Below are positions 53,704 through 63,222 of a DNA stretch of 64,000 nucleotides, piece by piece (position 1 is the first letter of the stretch; each line of letters begins with the position of its first letter). The notes under the pieces were generated by a model. It saw only the letters and a list, made by a program, of their open reading frames with translations. It was not told the origin of the DNA and searched no databases. The DNA is taken from contig NZ_CP017946.1 of NCBI RefSeq assembly GCF_003952665.1, forward strand, positions 4,917,001 through 4,981,000. The letters are read 5' to 3'. Both the position numbers and the translations under genes were made by a program. This DNA comes from Bosea sp. Tri-49 (lineage in GTDB: Bacteria; Pseudomonadota; Alphaproteobacteria; Rhizobiales; Beijerinckiaceae).

Positions 53704-54713
53704 GCCTGAGCCGTCGCAGCGTCATCGCCGGCCTCGGCGCGGCGGCTCTCAGCCTGCCTGCAAGGGCGCAGAGCCTCGAGCCGGCGCGCGTTCCGGTCAG
53801 CGTCTCTTCGCGGCCGATCGCGAGTTTCGAGCCCGGCAATCCCGCGAAGACCCGCTTCGGCCAGCTGATCTTCCGCGGCGGACTTCAGCTTTCGGGCAGT
53901 CACCCCCGCTTCGGAGGCTTCTCGGGGCTTTGGCGTTCGCCCGATGGGGCGCGGATCGTCGCGATCACCGACAATGGTTTCTGGCTGACCGCCAAGCTTG
54001 CGCGCAGCAGTCAGGGCAAGCTCTCAGGCCTGGAGGAGGCCGAGCTCGCGCCGATCCTCGGCGCCTCCGGCAAGCCGCTGCATCGTTCCCGCTATTACGA
54101 TACCGAATCGCTGGCCATACAGGGCGGGGTCGCCTTCATCGGCGTCGAGCGCGCCCATGACATCCTGCGCTTCGATTTCGCCCGTCATGGCGTCGAGGCG
54201 CGAGCGCAATTGGTGCCGACCCCGCCGGCGCTGAAGCGTCTGCCGAGCAATCGCGGGCTTGAGGCGCTCGGGGTGCTGCCGGCCGGCCATCCTCTCGCCG
54301 GTGCGCTGATCGCGATTTCCGAGCGCTCCGGCCGTGAGGACGAGCCGACCATGGGCTTCATCATCGGCGGGCGCCAGCCGGGCACGCTGCAGGTGATCCG
54401 CCGCGACGGCTACGACATCACCGATCTCGCCTTCCTGCCGGGCGGCGACTTGCTGCTGCTGGAGCGCTGGTACAAGCCGCTGCGCGGCGTCGGCATGCGC
54501 ATCCGCCGCATCGCCGCCGGCACGATTCGGCCGGGCGAGCAGTTGGACGGTCCTGTCCTGATCGAGGCCGATCTCGGCCAGGAGATCGACAATATGGAGG
54601 GGATGGCGGTCCACCTGGAGAACGGGCGGACGATCATCACCCTGATCTCGGACGATAATTTCTCGACCTTCCTGCAGCGGACCGTGCTGCTGGAGTTCGA
54701 GCTCGCGCAGTAA
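53700..54713 (+). CDS. Exported phytase-like esterase domain protein
   Basis: Protein of 337 residues with a Tat-type signal ([17 protein letters not shown]...PARA). The mature part has repeated beta-propeller-like segments: [46 protein letters not shown] and [18 protein letters not shown], then [26 protein letters not shown]. This is the pattern of the family named esterase-like activity of phytase (PF13449). The substrate is unknown. It is translationally coupled to cobT. Confidence 0.82.
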   Translation: MSLSRRSVIAGLGAAALSLPARAQSLEPARVPVSVSSRPIASFEPGNPAKTRFGQLIFRGGLQLSGSHPRFGGFSGLWRSPDGARIVAITDNGFWLTAKLARSSQGKLSGLEEAELAPILGASGKPLHRSRYYDTESLAIQGGVAFIGVERAHDILRFDFARHGVEARAQLVPTPPALKRLPSNRGLEALGVLPAGHPLAGALIAISERSGREDEPTMGFIIGGRQPGTLQVIRRDGYDITDLAFLPGGDLLLLERWYKPLRGVGMRIRRIAAGTIRPGEQLDGPVLIEADLGQEIDNMEGMAVHLENGRTIITLISDDNFSTFLQRTVLLEFELAQ

Positions 54714-54714
54714 A

Positions 54715-54740
54715 CGAAAAAAGCGGCCTTGCGGCCGCTT
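54715..54740 (-). terminator. Rho-independent terminator of rpmB
   Basis: Eight-bp stem aagcggcc / ggccgctt (54721-54728, 54733-54740) followed, on the minus strand, by a T run (A run on the plus strand from 54717). It lies 27 bases after the rpmB stop. Confidence 0.85.
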
Positions 54741-54766
54741 CATTCAGTCCCGAGGGAAAAGCCCGC

Positions 54767-55054
54767 TCAGTTGGCGGCGAGCTTCTTCTCGATGTCGCGC
54801 TTCAGCGTCAGCGCGCCGGTCGAGAGATCACCGGCCGGAGCCTTGACCAGGAAGGCGTCGAGGCCGCCGCGATGGTCGACGGTGCGCAGCGCGTTCGCCG
54901 AGACGCGCAGGCGGACCGAGCGGCCGAGCGCATCGGACTGCAGCGTGACGTTGACCAGGTTCGGCCGGAAGACCGTCTTGGTCTTGCGGTTCGAGTGGCT
55001 GACGAGGTGGCCGGTCTGGGTGGCTTTCCCGGTCAGTTCGCAACGGCGGGCCAT
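54767..55054 (-). CDS. rpmB: 50S ribosomal protein L28
   Basis: Ribosomal protein bL28 of 95 residues. The N-terminus [26 protein letters not shown] and the segment [12 protein letters not shown] are clear family matches, as are [21 protein letters not shown] and the C-terminal basic helix. It is divergent from the DUF3108 gene, an order common in Hyphomicrobiales. Confidence 0.98.
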   Translation of the reverse strand: MARRCELTGKATQTGHLVSHSNRKTKTVFRPNLVNVTLQSDALGRSVRLRVSANALRTVDHRGGLDAFLVKAPAGDLSTGALTLKRDIEKKLAAN

Positions 55055-55307
55055 GATCGTGTTCCCAAAATCTCCGAATGCTCAACGCGAAATGCCGACA
55101 CGCGACGTGCCGGCAGGCAAGCACCGGAAGTCAAATTGAAGTGGCGGGTCTATAGCCGCCGGCTGGCGGCCCGTCAAGGCACGTGCGCGGAAACGCCTGC
55201 GGAAACATCTCGGTAACCATTATCCCGCCAAGCTGGCGCGAGCCAGTCACGATTCGGACCGAATCTCAGTGCATGCGACGTCCTTGGTCGCGCCCGGAGC
55301 CTGCGCA

Positions 55308-56138
55308 ATGAAGCTCGCTTTGCCGTCTGCCAGCAGCGCCCGCCTCGCGGCGCTGATGCTTGCATTGTCGGCGCCGGCCGCGCAGGCGGCCTCGCTCGAC
55401 GCGACCTATGACGTCTCGCTGCTCGGCCTGTCTCTCGGCAAGGCCAACCTGTCCGGTGGTATCGACGGCGGCAGCTACAAGCTCGACGCCAATGCGAAGC
55501 TGACCGGGCTCGTCGGCAGCTTCACCGGCGGGCGCGGCTCGGGCGCGGCGACCGGCAATCTCAATGGCGGCAGGCTCTCGCCGGCGACCTTTGCCGTTTC
55601 CTCGGCCAATTCCAGCGAAAGCCGCACCGTGCGCATGGCGCTCGACCGCAACGCCGTGCAGGCGCTGGCGATCGAGCCGCCGATCGACGCCAAGCCCGAT
55701 CGCGTCCCGCTCAAGGACGAGCACCAGCGCAACATCATGGATCCGCTCAGCGCCTTCCTGATGCCGGTCGAGACCTCCGGGCGCAGCGGCGGCGCGGCCG
55801 CCTGCAACCGCACGCTGGCGATCTTCGACGGCGCGGCGCGCTACGACATCAAGCTGAGCTATTCCGGCACGCGCGAGATCAAGATCGACGGCTATAGCGG
55901 CCCGGTTTCGGTCTGCCAGGCGCGCTATGTGCCGATCGCCGGCCACCGCTCCCTGCGGCCCTCGACCAAATTCATGGCCGAGAACAAGGAGATCTCGACC
56001 TGGCTCGCCCCCGTCGCCGGGACGAACATGATGCTGCCGGTGCGCATCTCGGTGAAGACGATGATCGGCACCGCGGTGATCGAGGCCTCGAGCTTCAAGG
56101 TCGATCCGGACGTGACGGCGACCGCGACGCGGAATTGA
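55308..56138 (+). CDS. DUF3108 exported protein
   Basis: Predicted periplasmic protein of 276 residues with a Sec signal peptide (RLAALMLALSAPAAQA). The mature part begins LDATYDVSLLGLSLGKANLSGGI and continues with SYKLDANAKLTGLVGSFTGG, DRVPLKDEHQRNIMDPLSAFL and SVCQARYVPIAGHR, as in DUF3108 proteins. Function is unknown. I chose the ATG at 55308, since the upstream in-frame ATG adds residues before the signal peptide. Confidence 0.9.
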   Translation: MKLALPSASSARLAALMLALSAPAAQAASLDATYDVSLLGLSLGKANLSGGIDGGSYKLDANAKLTGLVGSFTGGRGSGAATGNLNGGRLSPATFAVSSANSSESRTVRMALDRNAVQALAIEPPIDAKPDRVPLKDEHQRNIMDPLSAFLMPVETSGRSGGAAACNRTLAIFDGAARYDIKLSYSGTREIKIDGYSGPVSVCQARYVPIAGHRSLRPSTKFMAENKEISTWLAPVAGTNMMLPVRISVKTMIGTAVIEASSFKVDPDVTATATRN

Positions 56139-56140
56139 GG

Positions 56141-56809
56141 TCAGGCGCCGGCTGCAAGTTCGAGCGGGAAGGGCGTGGGGTCGAAAGAGCCCCCCAGACC
56201 CGTGACTTCGATGTAGGTCGCCTGCCATTCGCGCAGCAGCCTTGTCAGGCCGGCCACATCCCGCCGTTCAAGGAGAGGTAGAGCAGGGTCGACGACCCTG
56301 CTCCAGAGCCGCGCAAAATATTCCGTGTGAGGTGCAGGCCCGCGTAACCGATCGAGCTCGCGACAATCAGCGAGCGCCTTGTCGAGATTGCCTAGGGCGA
56401 TGTCGACGCGGAGTTGGCAATCCTTGTGCGCGTAAAGCGGACTCGTGATGAAGGTCATGTCCCGCGAGGCAAATGGGGCAAAATCCTCCAGTGTGGCGAT
56501 CGTTCGTAACTGCGTGAGTGCCTGCCCAACCAACCGCTTGAACAAATCTGGCATATCCGGATCGCTCCAGCACCAGCCATAGCCTCGAATTCCGAGCGGC
56601 CATTCCCAGATCACGCCTGACAAGTTGAATGTAAAATTGACTGCGGCTGTTACGATGAAAGCGTCGCGGCCACCTGATCGACCGATGCCGATGCATCGGT
56701 GCACGTGGCTTACCGGTTTGAGGTAGATGTAGTTCTTGTGCAGGACGATATCCGGATTCTCAGTGAGCAGCGGCGCAAAGAGTTGGCGAATTTGCCGGGC
56801 TGTCGTCAT
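56141..56809 (-). CDS. Putative immunity protein (DUF4304-like)
   Basis: A 222-residue protein without signal peptide or membrane segment. QIRQLFAPLLTENPDIVLHKNYIYLKPVSHVHRCIGIGRSGG and the following beta-rich segment recall DUF4304-type proteins, often found beside toxins. It overlaps the end of the candidate toxin gene by four bases (ATGA), which is usual for toxin-immunity pairs. The DNA is richer in A+T than the surrounding genes. The family call is tentative; an alternative is a plain hypothetical protein. Confidence 0.6.
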   Translation of the reverse strand: MTTARQIRQLFAPLLTENPDIVLHKNYIYLKPVSHVHRCIGIGRSGGRDAFIVTAAVNFTFNLSGVIWEWPLGIRGYGWCWSDPDMPDLFKRLVGQALTQLRTIATLEDFAPFASRDMTFITSPLYAHKDCQLRVDIALGNLDKALADCRELDRLRGPAPHTEYFARLWSRVVDPALPLLERRDVAGLTRLLREWQATYIEVTGLGGSFDPTPFPLELAAGA

Positions 56810-57996
56810 TTGCGTGGCTTCATCTGCATGATGATGAACCGGTGAGCGTTCGGATAGAGCCGTTTCATCAGGACGACCAATTCAGCGGCGCGCTTCGGCC
56901 CGAGTATAGCGTTGCCGGTCTTGAGATCGTAGCCGCAGGCAGTCGTCTCGCTGGCTCTTTCGACGACATCGGCTCGGAATGTATGTCTGAGTCCGTAACG
57001 CCTTGCGCCATCACCAGCTACCTCCTCTCTGAACGCGGAAATCTCGGCTCGAAAATTAGGGTCGCTCTCCTTATCGACGCCGCGTTTCACACGGGTATGC
57101 ACGGCGGTTCCGTAAGCTCCAGCATTCGGGTAGTTGCTTGGGCTTCCGGCGTCGCGAGCTGCTTTGTCCAATAGCTCCTGGACGGTCTCTCGGCGATTGC
57201 AAGCGCGGTCGGCTTCTTGCTCGGTCAGGTTGGCGACGAAGTCCAGCCTTGGTGAACTGCTTCCATCCCCTTGGAACTCTCGCGCACTAAAGCCGGCGAC
57301 GGCCTGCAGTCCATCGATCTTGTTCCGCGCCGACAGCCAGGTGAAGAGCGTCAGCGCGGTCGTGATCGTGATTTCTGCGGCGGCCGGAGCGACCACGAGC
57401 GGTGCAAACGCCTCCTGCACCGTCGCCTCACGCTCCGGCCCGCGCTCGGTCCAGGTCGAGCGGGAAACGACCTCGCCGTCCGGGCCGCCGTTCCGGATCG
57501 TCTGGGTGCGACCCGCGGTCTCGAAGGTGGTCTTGCCGCCCTCGGGCAAAGTGACGGTGTGGCGCTCGTCCCAGTCGCTGCGACGGCCGGGCTCGGCGAA
57601 TTCGGACTGGATGGTCGAGCCGTCGCGATTGACGATGGCACGTTCGGCCAGGGAGCCATCCGGACGCGTTGCGTCCTGATAGAAGGCCCAGTTCTCCTCG
57701 CCGCTGGTGTCGGCGACGGTGTCGCTGAAACTCAGCGCGGTAGACAGGGCATTGCCGAGATCGCCGAGCCAGTCGGTTCCGGTCAGCGTCGGATCGCCGC
57801 CGCCTCCGCCGCTGGTCCATTGCCCACCACCTTCACTGCCGGCCGGTACGCGCGGCTGGTCCGGATTGTATTTGCGGGCGAGCTCGTGCCGGAGCAGCCG
57901 CGTCTGCGCCTTCAGCGAGACAAGCCGGCGGCGCAGAAGAACGATCTCGTGCCAATGCGCGCTGTCACTGGCTGAATGATGCGGCTGGTCCGGCAT
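56806..57996 (-). CDS. Candidate polymorphic toxin with C-terminal nuclease-like domain
   Basis: A 396-residue protein. The N-terminal part has a basic helix (IVLLRRRLVSLKAQTRLLRHELA) and the motif KYNPDQPRVPAGSEGGGQWTSG at about 42-63, seen in phage-derived and toxin proteins. The middle has repeats like TIRNGGPDGEVVSRS and a hydrophobic helix near 205-222. The C-terminal domain (about 290-396) contains YGTAVHTRVK, E318, D343 in FRADVV and GYDLKTGN with D357 and K359, a PD-(D/E)XK-like nuclease pattern. The composition turns A/T-richer towards this end. Export route is unknown; no secretion apparatus is in the window. Confidence 0.65.
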   Translation of the reverse strand: MPDQPHHSASDSAHWHEIVLLRRRLVSLKAQTRLLRHELARKYNPDQPRVPAGSEGGGQWTSGGGGGDPTLTGTDWLGDLGNALSTALSFSDTVADTSGEENWAFYQDATRPDGSLAERAIVNRDGSTIQSEFAEPGRRSDWDERHTVTLPEGGKTTFETAGRTQTIRNGGPDGEVVSRSTWTERGPEREATVQEAFAPLVVAPAAAEITITTALTLFTWLSARNKIDGLQAVAGFSAREFQGDGSSSPRLDFVANLTEQEADRACNRRETVQELLDKAARDAGSPSNYPNAGAYGTAVHTRVKRGVDKESDPNFRAEISAFREEVAGDGARRYGLRHTFRADVVERASETTACGYDLKTGNAILGPKRAAELVVLMKRLYPNAHRFIIMQMKPRK

Positions 57997-58186
57997 GGCG
58001 TGCTCCCTGGTTTGGAGTGCGCCATTCTGAGGCCGCCGGAACCGCCGGGGATAAGATCGCTTCCTATCCCCGCCGGCGCTTCAGCTGCCATCTGACTCGC
58101 AGTTCGTGGAGGCTTTGCCGTTCGACGAATTGCAGGATCTCCGGGTGAGGGGATAGCCTTTCCGGCGATTCGCCTCCGGAGCCGTC

Positions 58187-59077
58187 ATGTCCAGCGATTT
58201 CGCCTTGCCTCCCGGCCTCAGGCATCGCCAGGTCGTCGTGCGCGATACCGTCTTGCATGTCGCCGAGGTCGGCGACGGGCCGGCGGTGCTGCTGCTGCAT
58301 GGCTGGCCGGAGTTCTGGATGAGTTGGCTGCCGCTAATGAACCGGCTGCATGGTGAATTCCGGCTGATCGCGCCTGATCTGCGCGGCTTCGGCGATAGCG
58401 GGAAATCGGTGGGACCGCGCAGCGATGTCGGCGCCAACAGCCATGCCGACGACATGGCGGCGCTGTTGGAGGGGCTCGGCCTTGGCCGGGTCGGCGTCGT
58501 CGGCCACGATGTCGGCGCCTATGTCGCGCAGGGTCTGGCGCGGCGTCATCCGCAGCGGGTCGAGAAGCTGCTGTTCTTCAACTGCCCGACACCGAGCGTC
58601 GGCTCCGCCTGGGTCCGCGACGGCCATGTCAACGAGATCTGGTACCAGTCCTTCCAGCAATTACCGCTGGCGGAGCAGTTGATCGGTTCCAGTCGCGAGG
58701 CTTGCGCGCTCTATCTCGGGCACTTCCTGACGCATTGGTGCCATCGCAAGGAGGCTTTCGCGCCAGTCTTCGACGCCTTCGTCGAGAATTTCATGAAGCC
58801 CGGCAATCTGCGTGGGGGATTCGACTGGTATCGCAGCCAGAATGCGGCGCGGATCGCCGCGATCGACGGTCATCCAGCACCGTCCGTGCCGATCCATCAG
58901 CGCACAAGGGTGCATTGGGGCCGACACGATCCGATCCTGAAATCCGAATGGTCGACTTTCCTGTCGCATTATTTCGACGATGTCGAAGTGACCTTCTGCG
59001 AGAGCGCCGGCCATTTCGTTCATGTCGAGGCGCCGGACGAGGCGGCGCAGGTCCTTGCCGAGGTCTTCGCGGACTGA
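58187..59077 (+). CDS. Alpha/beta hydrolase, haloalkane dehalogenase/epoxide hydrolase type
   Basis: Hydrolase of 296 residues. It has the oxyanion segment [13 protein letters not shown], the strand [14 protein letters not shown], a nucleophile elbow with aspartate (GHDVGAY) and a late catalytic His in [12 protein letters not shown]. An Asp nucleophile and HGWPE are the marks of the fluoroacetate dehalogenase and epoxide hydrolase groups. The acid residue is probably in WGRHDPIL. The substrate is unknown. The gene stands alone. Confidence 0.88.
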   Translation: MSSDFALPPGLRHRQVVVRDTVLHVAEVGDGPAVLLLHGWPEFWMSWLPLMNRLHGEFRLIAPDLRGFGDSGKSVGPRSDVGANSHADDMAALLEGLGLGRVGVVGHDVGAYVAQGLARRHPQRVEKLLFFNCPTPSVGSAWVRDGHVNEIWYQSFQQLPLAEQLIGSSREACALYLGHFLTHWCHRKEAFAPVFDAFVENFMKPGNLRGGFDWYRSQNAARIAAIDGHPAPSVPIHQRTRVHWGRHDPILKSEWSTFLSHYFDDVEVTFCESAGHFVHVEAPDEAAQVLAEVFAD

Positions 59078-59195
59078 TCGGGACGTGGTTGCCTGCCGCG
59101 ATCTTCGGCGGCCCCTCTCGTCTTCTCGCCCGCGACGCCTACATGAGCGAAAGCGGCCCTCGCGCGCGCAAGTCGGCGAAGGATGGATAATGAAG

Positions 59196-59343
59196 GCGAT
59201 TCAAAATCTTGTGGTTTTTGAATCGCTTGCCGCAATATCTCGCCGTGAACGAAACCTGATTCTGTGGGAGTCAGCGATTCGCCCCCGCTTCGTTCCGGAC
59301 TCGTTCTGTTCACGAATCGGGTTGCTTTTACGCCGCCCGACTC
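59196..59343. promoter_or_regulatory. Dense cluster of eight GANTC (CcrM) sites with an 11-bp hairpin
   Basis: GANTC starts at 59198, 59220, 59258, 59268, 59276, 59298, 59314 and 59339, so eight sites fall in 146 bases just upstream of the helicase gene. The first two lie in the arms of a perfect 11-bp inverted repeat (59196-59206, 59216-59226). CcrM methylates the adenine of GANTC in alphaproteobacteria and hemimethylation times transcription. No other place in the window that I looked at shows such density. Confidence 0.7.
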
Positions 59344-59387
59344 GATAGGGCTCGCGGCCGCCCGGACTGCAGGAAAGCTCCAGCGTC

Positions 59388-62300
59388 TTGATCCAACCTC
59401 GTTCCCTTCCGCCTTCGCTCCGCGCCCGCGGTGTCACGGCGGTGCTCGGCCCGACCAATACCGGCAAGACCCATCTCGCTATCGAGCGGATGGTCGCGCA
59501 TCCGACCGGGATGATCGGCCTGCCGCTGCGCCTGCTGGCGCGCGAGGTCTATCAGCGCGTGGTCGACAAGGTCGGGCCGCAGGCGGTCGCGCTGATCACG
59601 GGCGAGGAGAAGATCAAGCCGGAGCGGCCGAGCTTCTGGGTCTGCACGGTCGAGGCGATGCCGCGCGACCTCGCGGTTGATTTCGTCGCCATCGACGAGA
59701 TCCAGCTCGCCGCCGATCTCGACCGTGGCCATGTCTTCGCCGATCGCCTCCTCAATCATCGCGGCCGCGAAGAGACGATGCTGATCGGCGCCGGTACGAT
59801 GCGGCCGCTGGTCGAACAGCTCATTCCCGGTGTCAACGTCGTCTCGCGGCCGCGCCTGTCGAAGCTCTCCTTCGCCGGCGACCGCAAGATCACCCGCCTG
59901 CCACGGCGTTCGGCGATCGTCGCCTTCTCGGCCGAGGAGGTCTACGCCATTGCCGAGCTGATCCGCCGGCAGAAGGGCGGGGCGGCGGTCGTGCTCGGCG
60001 CGCTCAGCCCGCGCACGCGAAATGCCCAGGTCGAAATCTACCAGTCGGGCGATGTCGACTATCTCGTCGCCACCGACGCGATCGGCATGGGGCTCAATCT
60101 CGATGTCGACCACATCGCCTTTGCGGGCGACAGCAAGTTCGACGGTCATCATTATCGCAAGCTCAATCCGGCCGAGTTCGGCCAGATCGCCGGGCGAGCC
60201 GGCCGGCATCTGCGTGACGGCACCTTCGGCACCACCGGGCGCTCGCCGCCCTTCGAGCAGGAACTGGTCGAGGCGATCGAGGACCATCGCTTCGAATCTG
60301 TCCGGCAAGTGCAATGGCGCAATTCCGATCTCGATCTGCGTTCGATCGCCGGCCTGATCGACAGCCTCAACGTCCAGCCGCAGGAGCAGGGACTGACCCG
60401 CGCCCTGATTGCCGAGGACATGACGACACTGGAAATCCTCGCGCGCGACGCGGACATCGCGCGACTGGCCCAGGGCAAACCGGCTGTGACGCGGCTCTGG
60501 GAGGTCTGCGGACTGCCCGATTACCGTAAGATCGCACCGATGCAGCATGCCGAGCTGGCGACAACTTTGTATCTGCGCCTGATGCGTCATGGCCGGCTCG
60601 ATCCGGACTGGTATGCCGGCCAATTGGCCGCCCTCGACCGCGTTGATGGCGAGATCGACACCCTCTCGGCCCGCATCTCCCAGGTCCGGACCTGGACCTA
60701 TGTTGCCAACCGGCCGGACTGGTTGCTCGATCCAGAGCATTGGCAGGGGGTGGCGCGTCTTGTAGAGGACAGGCTGTCGGACGCTTTGCACGAACGGCTT
60801 GCCAGCCGATTCGTCGATCGGCGTACGAGCGTGTTGATGCGTCGCCTGCGGGAGAATGCAATGTTGGAGGCCGAAGTCACCGCGACCGGCGATGTCCTGG
60901 TCGAGGGTCAGCACGTCGGATTGCTGCAAGGCTTTCGCTTCACGGCCGATCCCAAGGCGGGTGGGCCGGAAGCGAAGGCGCTGAATGCTGCGGCGCTGAA
61001 GGCGCTGGCTGGCGAGCTCGAGGCACGCGCCTCGCGCGTTGTGCTGGCCGGCGACGATGCCTTCGTGCTGTCGCATGATGGGCTGGTGCGCTGGATCGGC
61101 GAGCCGGTGGCGCGCCTGACTGCCGGCGAGAAAGTGCTGGAGCCGCGCCTGCGCCTGATGGTCGACGACCATCTGCCGGCACAGGCCCGCGAGCAGATCG
61201 AGACCCGACTGGCCGCCTGGCTGAAGCATCACATCACCAAGCTGCTCGGCCCGCTCCAGATCCTGGAGAATGCCGAGAGTGCCGCCGGCATTGCTCGCGG
61301 CATCGCCTATCAGACGGCCGAGGCGCTCGGCGTGCTCGAGCGCAGCAAGGTCGCCGAGGAGATGAAGACGCTCGACCAGGAAGGTCGTGCGGCGCTGCGC
61401 CAGCTCGGCATCCGCTTCGGCGCCTTCCATCTCTATGTCCCGGCCCTGCTGAAACCGGCGCCGCGCGCGCTTGCCGCCCAGCTCTGGGCGTTGAAGCACG
61501 GCAATCCGGAGGCTGCCGGGCTCGACGACATCTCGCATCTCGCCTCGTCGGGACGAACCTCGTTCCCGGCCAACAAGGACGTGCCCAAGGGGCTCTATCG
61601 CGCTGCCGGCTACCGCGTCTGCGGCGAGCGGGCTGTGCGTGTCGACATCCTGGAGCGGCTGGCGGACCTGATCCGGCCCGCGATCGCCTATCGTCCGGGC
61701 CTGACGCTTGGCCAGCCGCCGGCGGGCACCGCCGATCAGGACGGCTTCGTCGCGACCGGGGCGATGACCTCGCTCGTCGGCTGCGCCGGCGAGGATTTCG
61801 CCTCGATCCTGCGCTCGCTCGGCTACGTCTCGCAGAAGCGGCCGGGCCCTGCGATCACCGCGGCGCTCGCCGTCGCGCCGCAGCCCGTTGCCGCTGCTGC
61901 GCCGGAAGTTGAGGCGCCCGCGGCCGACACGGCCTCGGCGACCGAGCAAGTCGAAGCGTTGGACGAAGCTACCTCGTCCGATAGCGAGGTCGCGGCCGAG
62001 AGCGCCGACGGTGCGGCGCCAGTAGGCGAAACGCCTGATGTTCCGGTTCTGACCGACGCGGATGTCGCTGCCGCGCCACCAGTCGAAGAAGAGCTGGTCA
62101 GCCTGGCCGAGCCGGTGTCGGCCGATGCGATGCCGACGCTGGTGCTGCCGAGCGACGAGCCGGCGACGGAAGCCGTGTCTCAAGCCGAAGCCGAGACCGC
62201 GGCGGCTGAGCCTGCTGCGGCTGTCGAGGCGACTCCGCCGGCCGAACCGGAACTCATCGAGATCTGGCGGCCGCATCGTCATCAGGGCGGCCGGCGTCCC

Positions 62301-62726
62301 GAACAGGGACAGCGTGGCCGTCGGCCTGATCGGCGCGCCGGCGCAGAAGCCACTGCTCCTGCCGAAGGTGGCGAGGGCAAGCCGGGCGGACAGCGTCCGC
62401 CGAACCGCAATCGCTGGCGTGAAGGCGGCTGGAACGGGCCGCGCCCAACTGGCGGCGAGGGCACGCCAGCGGCGCCGGAGGGAGCGGGCCGCAACGCCCA
62501 GCCACGCGATGGACGTCCCGAGCGTGGTCCGAGGCCGGAGTTCAAGCGTGATGGCGGTCGCCCTGGTGGCGGTCCGCGCCGCGACGAGCGCGGCGGCAAG
62601 GAACAGCGCTTCCAGCAGCCGCCCAGGCCGCGTCCGGCCGAGCGTCAGCCCGATCCGGACTCGCCCTTCGCCAAGCTCCTGGCCCTGAAGGCCCAGCTCG
62701 AGGGCAATGACGGCCGCAAGAGCTGA
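59388..62726 (+). CDS. Suv3-like SF2 RNA helicase with long low-complexity tail
   Basis: A 1112-residue protein. The first 350 residues match the mitochondrial Suv3-type helicase core: Walker A GPTNTGKT (21-28), DEIQ (103-106), TMRPLVEQL, ATDAIGMGLNL and QIAGRAGR (266-273). The following helical part extends to about 800. After about residue 825 the chain is Ala/Glu-rich and acidic, and from about 960 it is Arg/Gly/Pro-rich, likely RNA-binding. Such proteins are related to the ancestor of the mitochondrial degradosome helicase. The start is TTG after AGGAAAG; other starts are too far inside. It lies directly after the GANTC cluster. Confidence 0.92.
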   Translation: MIQPRSLPPSLRARGVTAVLGPTNTGKTHLAIERMVAHPTGMIGLPLRLLAREVYQRVVDKVGPQAVALITGEEKIKPERPSFWVCTVEAMPRDLAVDFVAIDEIQLAADLDRGHVFADRLLNHRGREETMLIGAGTMRPLVEQLIPGVNVVSRPRLSKLSFAGDRKITRLPRRSAIVAFSAEEVYAIAELIRRQKGGAAVVLGALSPRTRNAQVEIYQSGDVDYLVATDAIGMGLNLDVDHIAFAGDSKFDGHHYRKLNPAEFGQIAGRAGRHLRDGTFGTTGRSPPFEQELVEAIEDHRFESVRQVQWRNSDLDLRSIAGLIDSLNVQPQEQGLTRALIAEDMTTLEILARDADIARLAQGKPAVTRLWEVCGLPDYRKIAPMQHAELATTLYLRLMRHGRLDPDWYAGQLAALDRVDGEIDTLSARISQVRTWTYVANRPDWLLDPEHWQGVARLVEDRLSDALHERLASRFVDRRTSVLMRRLRENAMLEAEVTATGDVLVEGQHVGLLQGFRFTADPKAGGPEAKALNAAALKALAGELEARASRVVLAGDDAFVLSHDGLVRWIGEPVARLTAGEKVLEPRLRLMVDDHLPAQAREQIETRLAAWLKHHITKLLGPLQILENAESAAGIARGIAYQTAEALGVLERSKVAEEMKTLDQEGRAALRQLGIRFGAFHLYVPALLKPAPRALAAQLWALKHGNPEAAGLDDISHLASSGRTSFPANKDVPKGLYRAAGYRVCGERAVRVDILERLADLIRPAIAYRPGLTLGQPPAGTADQDGFVATGAMTSLVGCAGEDFASILRSLGYVSQKRPGPAITAALAVAPQPVAAAAPEVEAPAADTASATEQVEALDEATSSDSEVAAESADGAAPVGETPDVPVLTDADVAAAPPVEEELVSLAEPVSADAMPTLVLPSDEPATEAVSQAEAETAAAEPAAAVEATPPAEPELIEIWRPHRHQGGRRPEQGQRGRRPDRRAGAEATAPAEGGEGKPGGQRPPNRNRWREGGWNGPRPTGGEGTPAAPEGAGRNAQPRDGRPERGPRPEFKRDGGRPGGGPRRDERGGKEQRFQQPPRPRPAERQPDPDSPFAKLLALKAQLEGNDGRKS

Positions 62727-62751
62727 GTTCTAGGTAGCTTCGAGGTTCCGC

Positions 62752-63063
62752 TTGCGGGAAGATCGGCAACGCCTCGACAAATGGCTCTGGTTCGCGCGCT
62801 TCGCGCGGACTCGGCCCGCTGCCGTGCAGCTGGTGGAGGAGGGGCATGTCCGGGTCGCAGGCAAGCGCGTCGAGAATCCGGCGCTCGGCCTCAAGCCCGG
62901 CGATGTGCTGACGCTCGCTTTGCCGCATGCGACGCTGGTGGTGCGAGTGACCGCCTTCGCCGCCCGGCGTGGCTCCTATGAGCAGGCGCAGACGCTCTAC
63001 GAGGTGCTGAGCGGCCCCGAGCGCGGCGATGCGCCGCTTGCGCCCGACGAGCCCGCGGGATAG
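62752..63063 (+). CDS. S4-domain RNA-binding protein (Hsp15/HslR-like)
   Basis: Small protein of 103 residues. The S4 domain covers most of it: QRLDKWLWFARFARTRPAAVQLVEEGHVRVAGKRV followed by LKPGDVLTLAL, as in HslR, which rescues stalled 50S-nascent-chain complexes. The start is TTG with GAGG before it. It lies 25 bases after the helicase gene and is probably co-transcribed with it. Confidence 0.9.
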   Translation: MREDRQRLDKWLWFARFARTRPAAVQLVEEGHVRVAGKRVENPALGLKPGDVLTLALPHATLVVRVTAFAARRGSYEQAQTLYEVLSGPERGDAPLAPDEPAG

Positions 63064-63222
63064 AGCGCGTGTCAGATGTGGCGAGCGCTGGCACGCCCGC
63101 GAAAAATCTTCTCGAAACGTTGGTTTCGATGGAAGTTTGATCTCGTTTCCGGTCGTGACAGGGCCTTGAAACATTCTCTCGACCGGCTCTAAAAAGCGCC
63201 GGCCGATCGGAAGGACAGCGTC

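Noticed and set aside
56806..57996. Prophage remnant
   Set aside because: One phage-like N-terminal motif is present, but there is no integrase, capsid, terminase or attachment-site repeat around it.
59196..59226. Hairpin as terminator of the alpha/beta hydrolase gene
   Set aside because: The stem is AT-rich and no T run follows; the GANTC content is the more striking property.
59328..62282. Open frame of 984 codons on the minus strand
   Set aside because: It is antisense to the Suv3-like helicase, which has clear motifs on the other strand.
63166..63194. fdxA promoter TTGAAA-N17-CTAAAA
   Set aside because: The -10 element is a weak match and the spacing could arise by chance.
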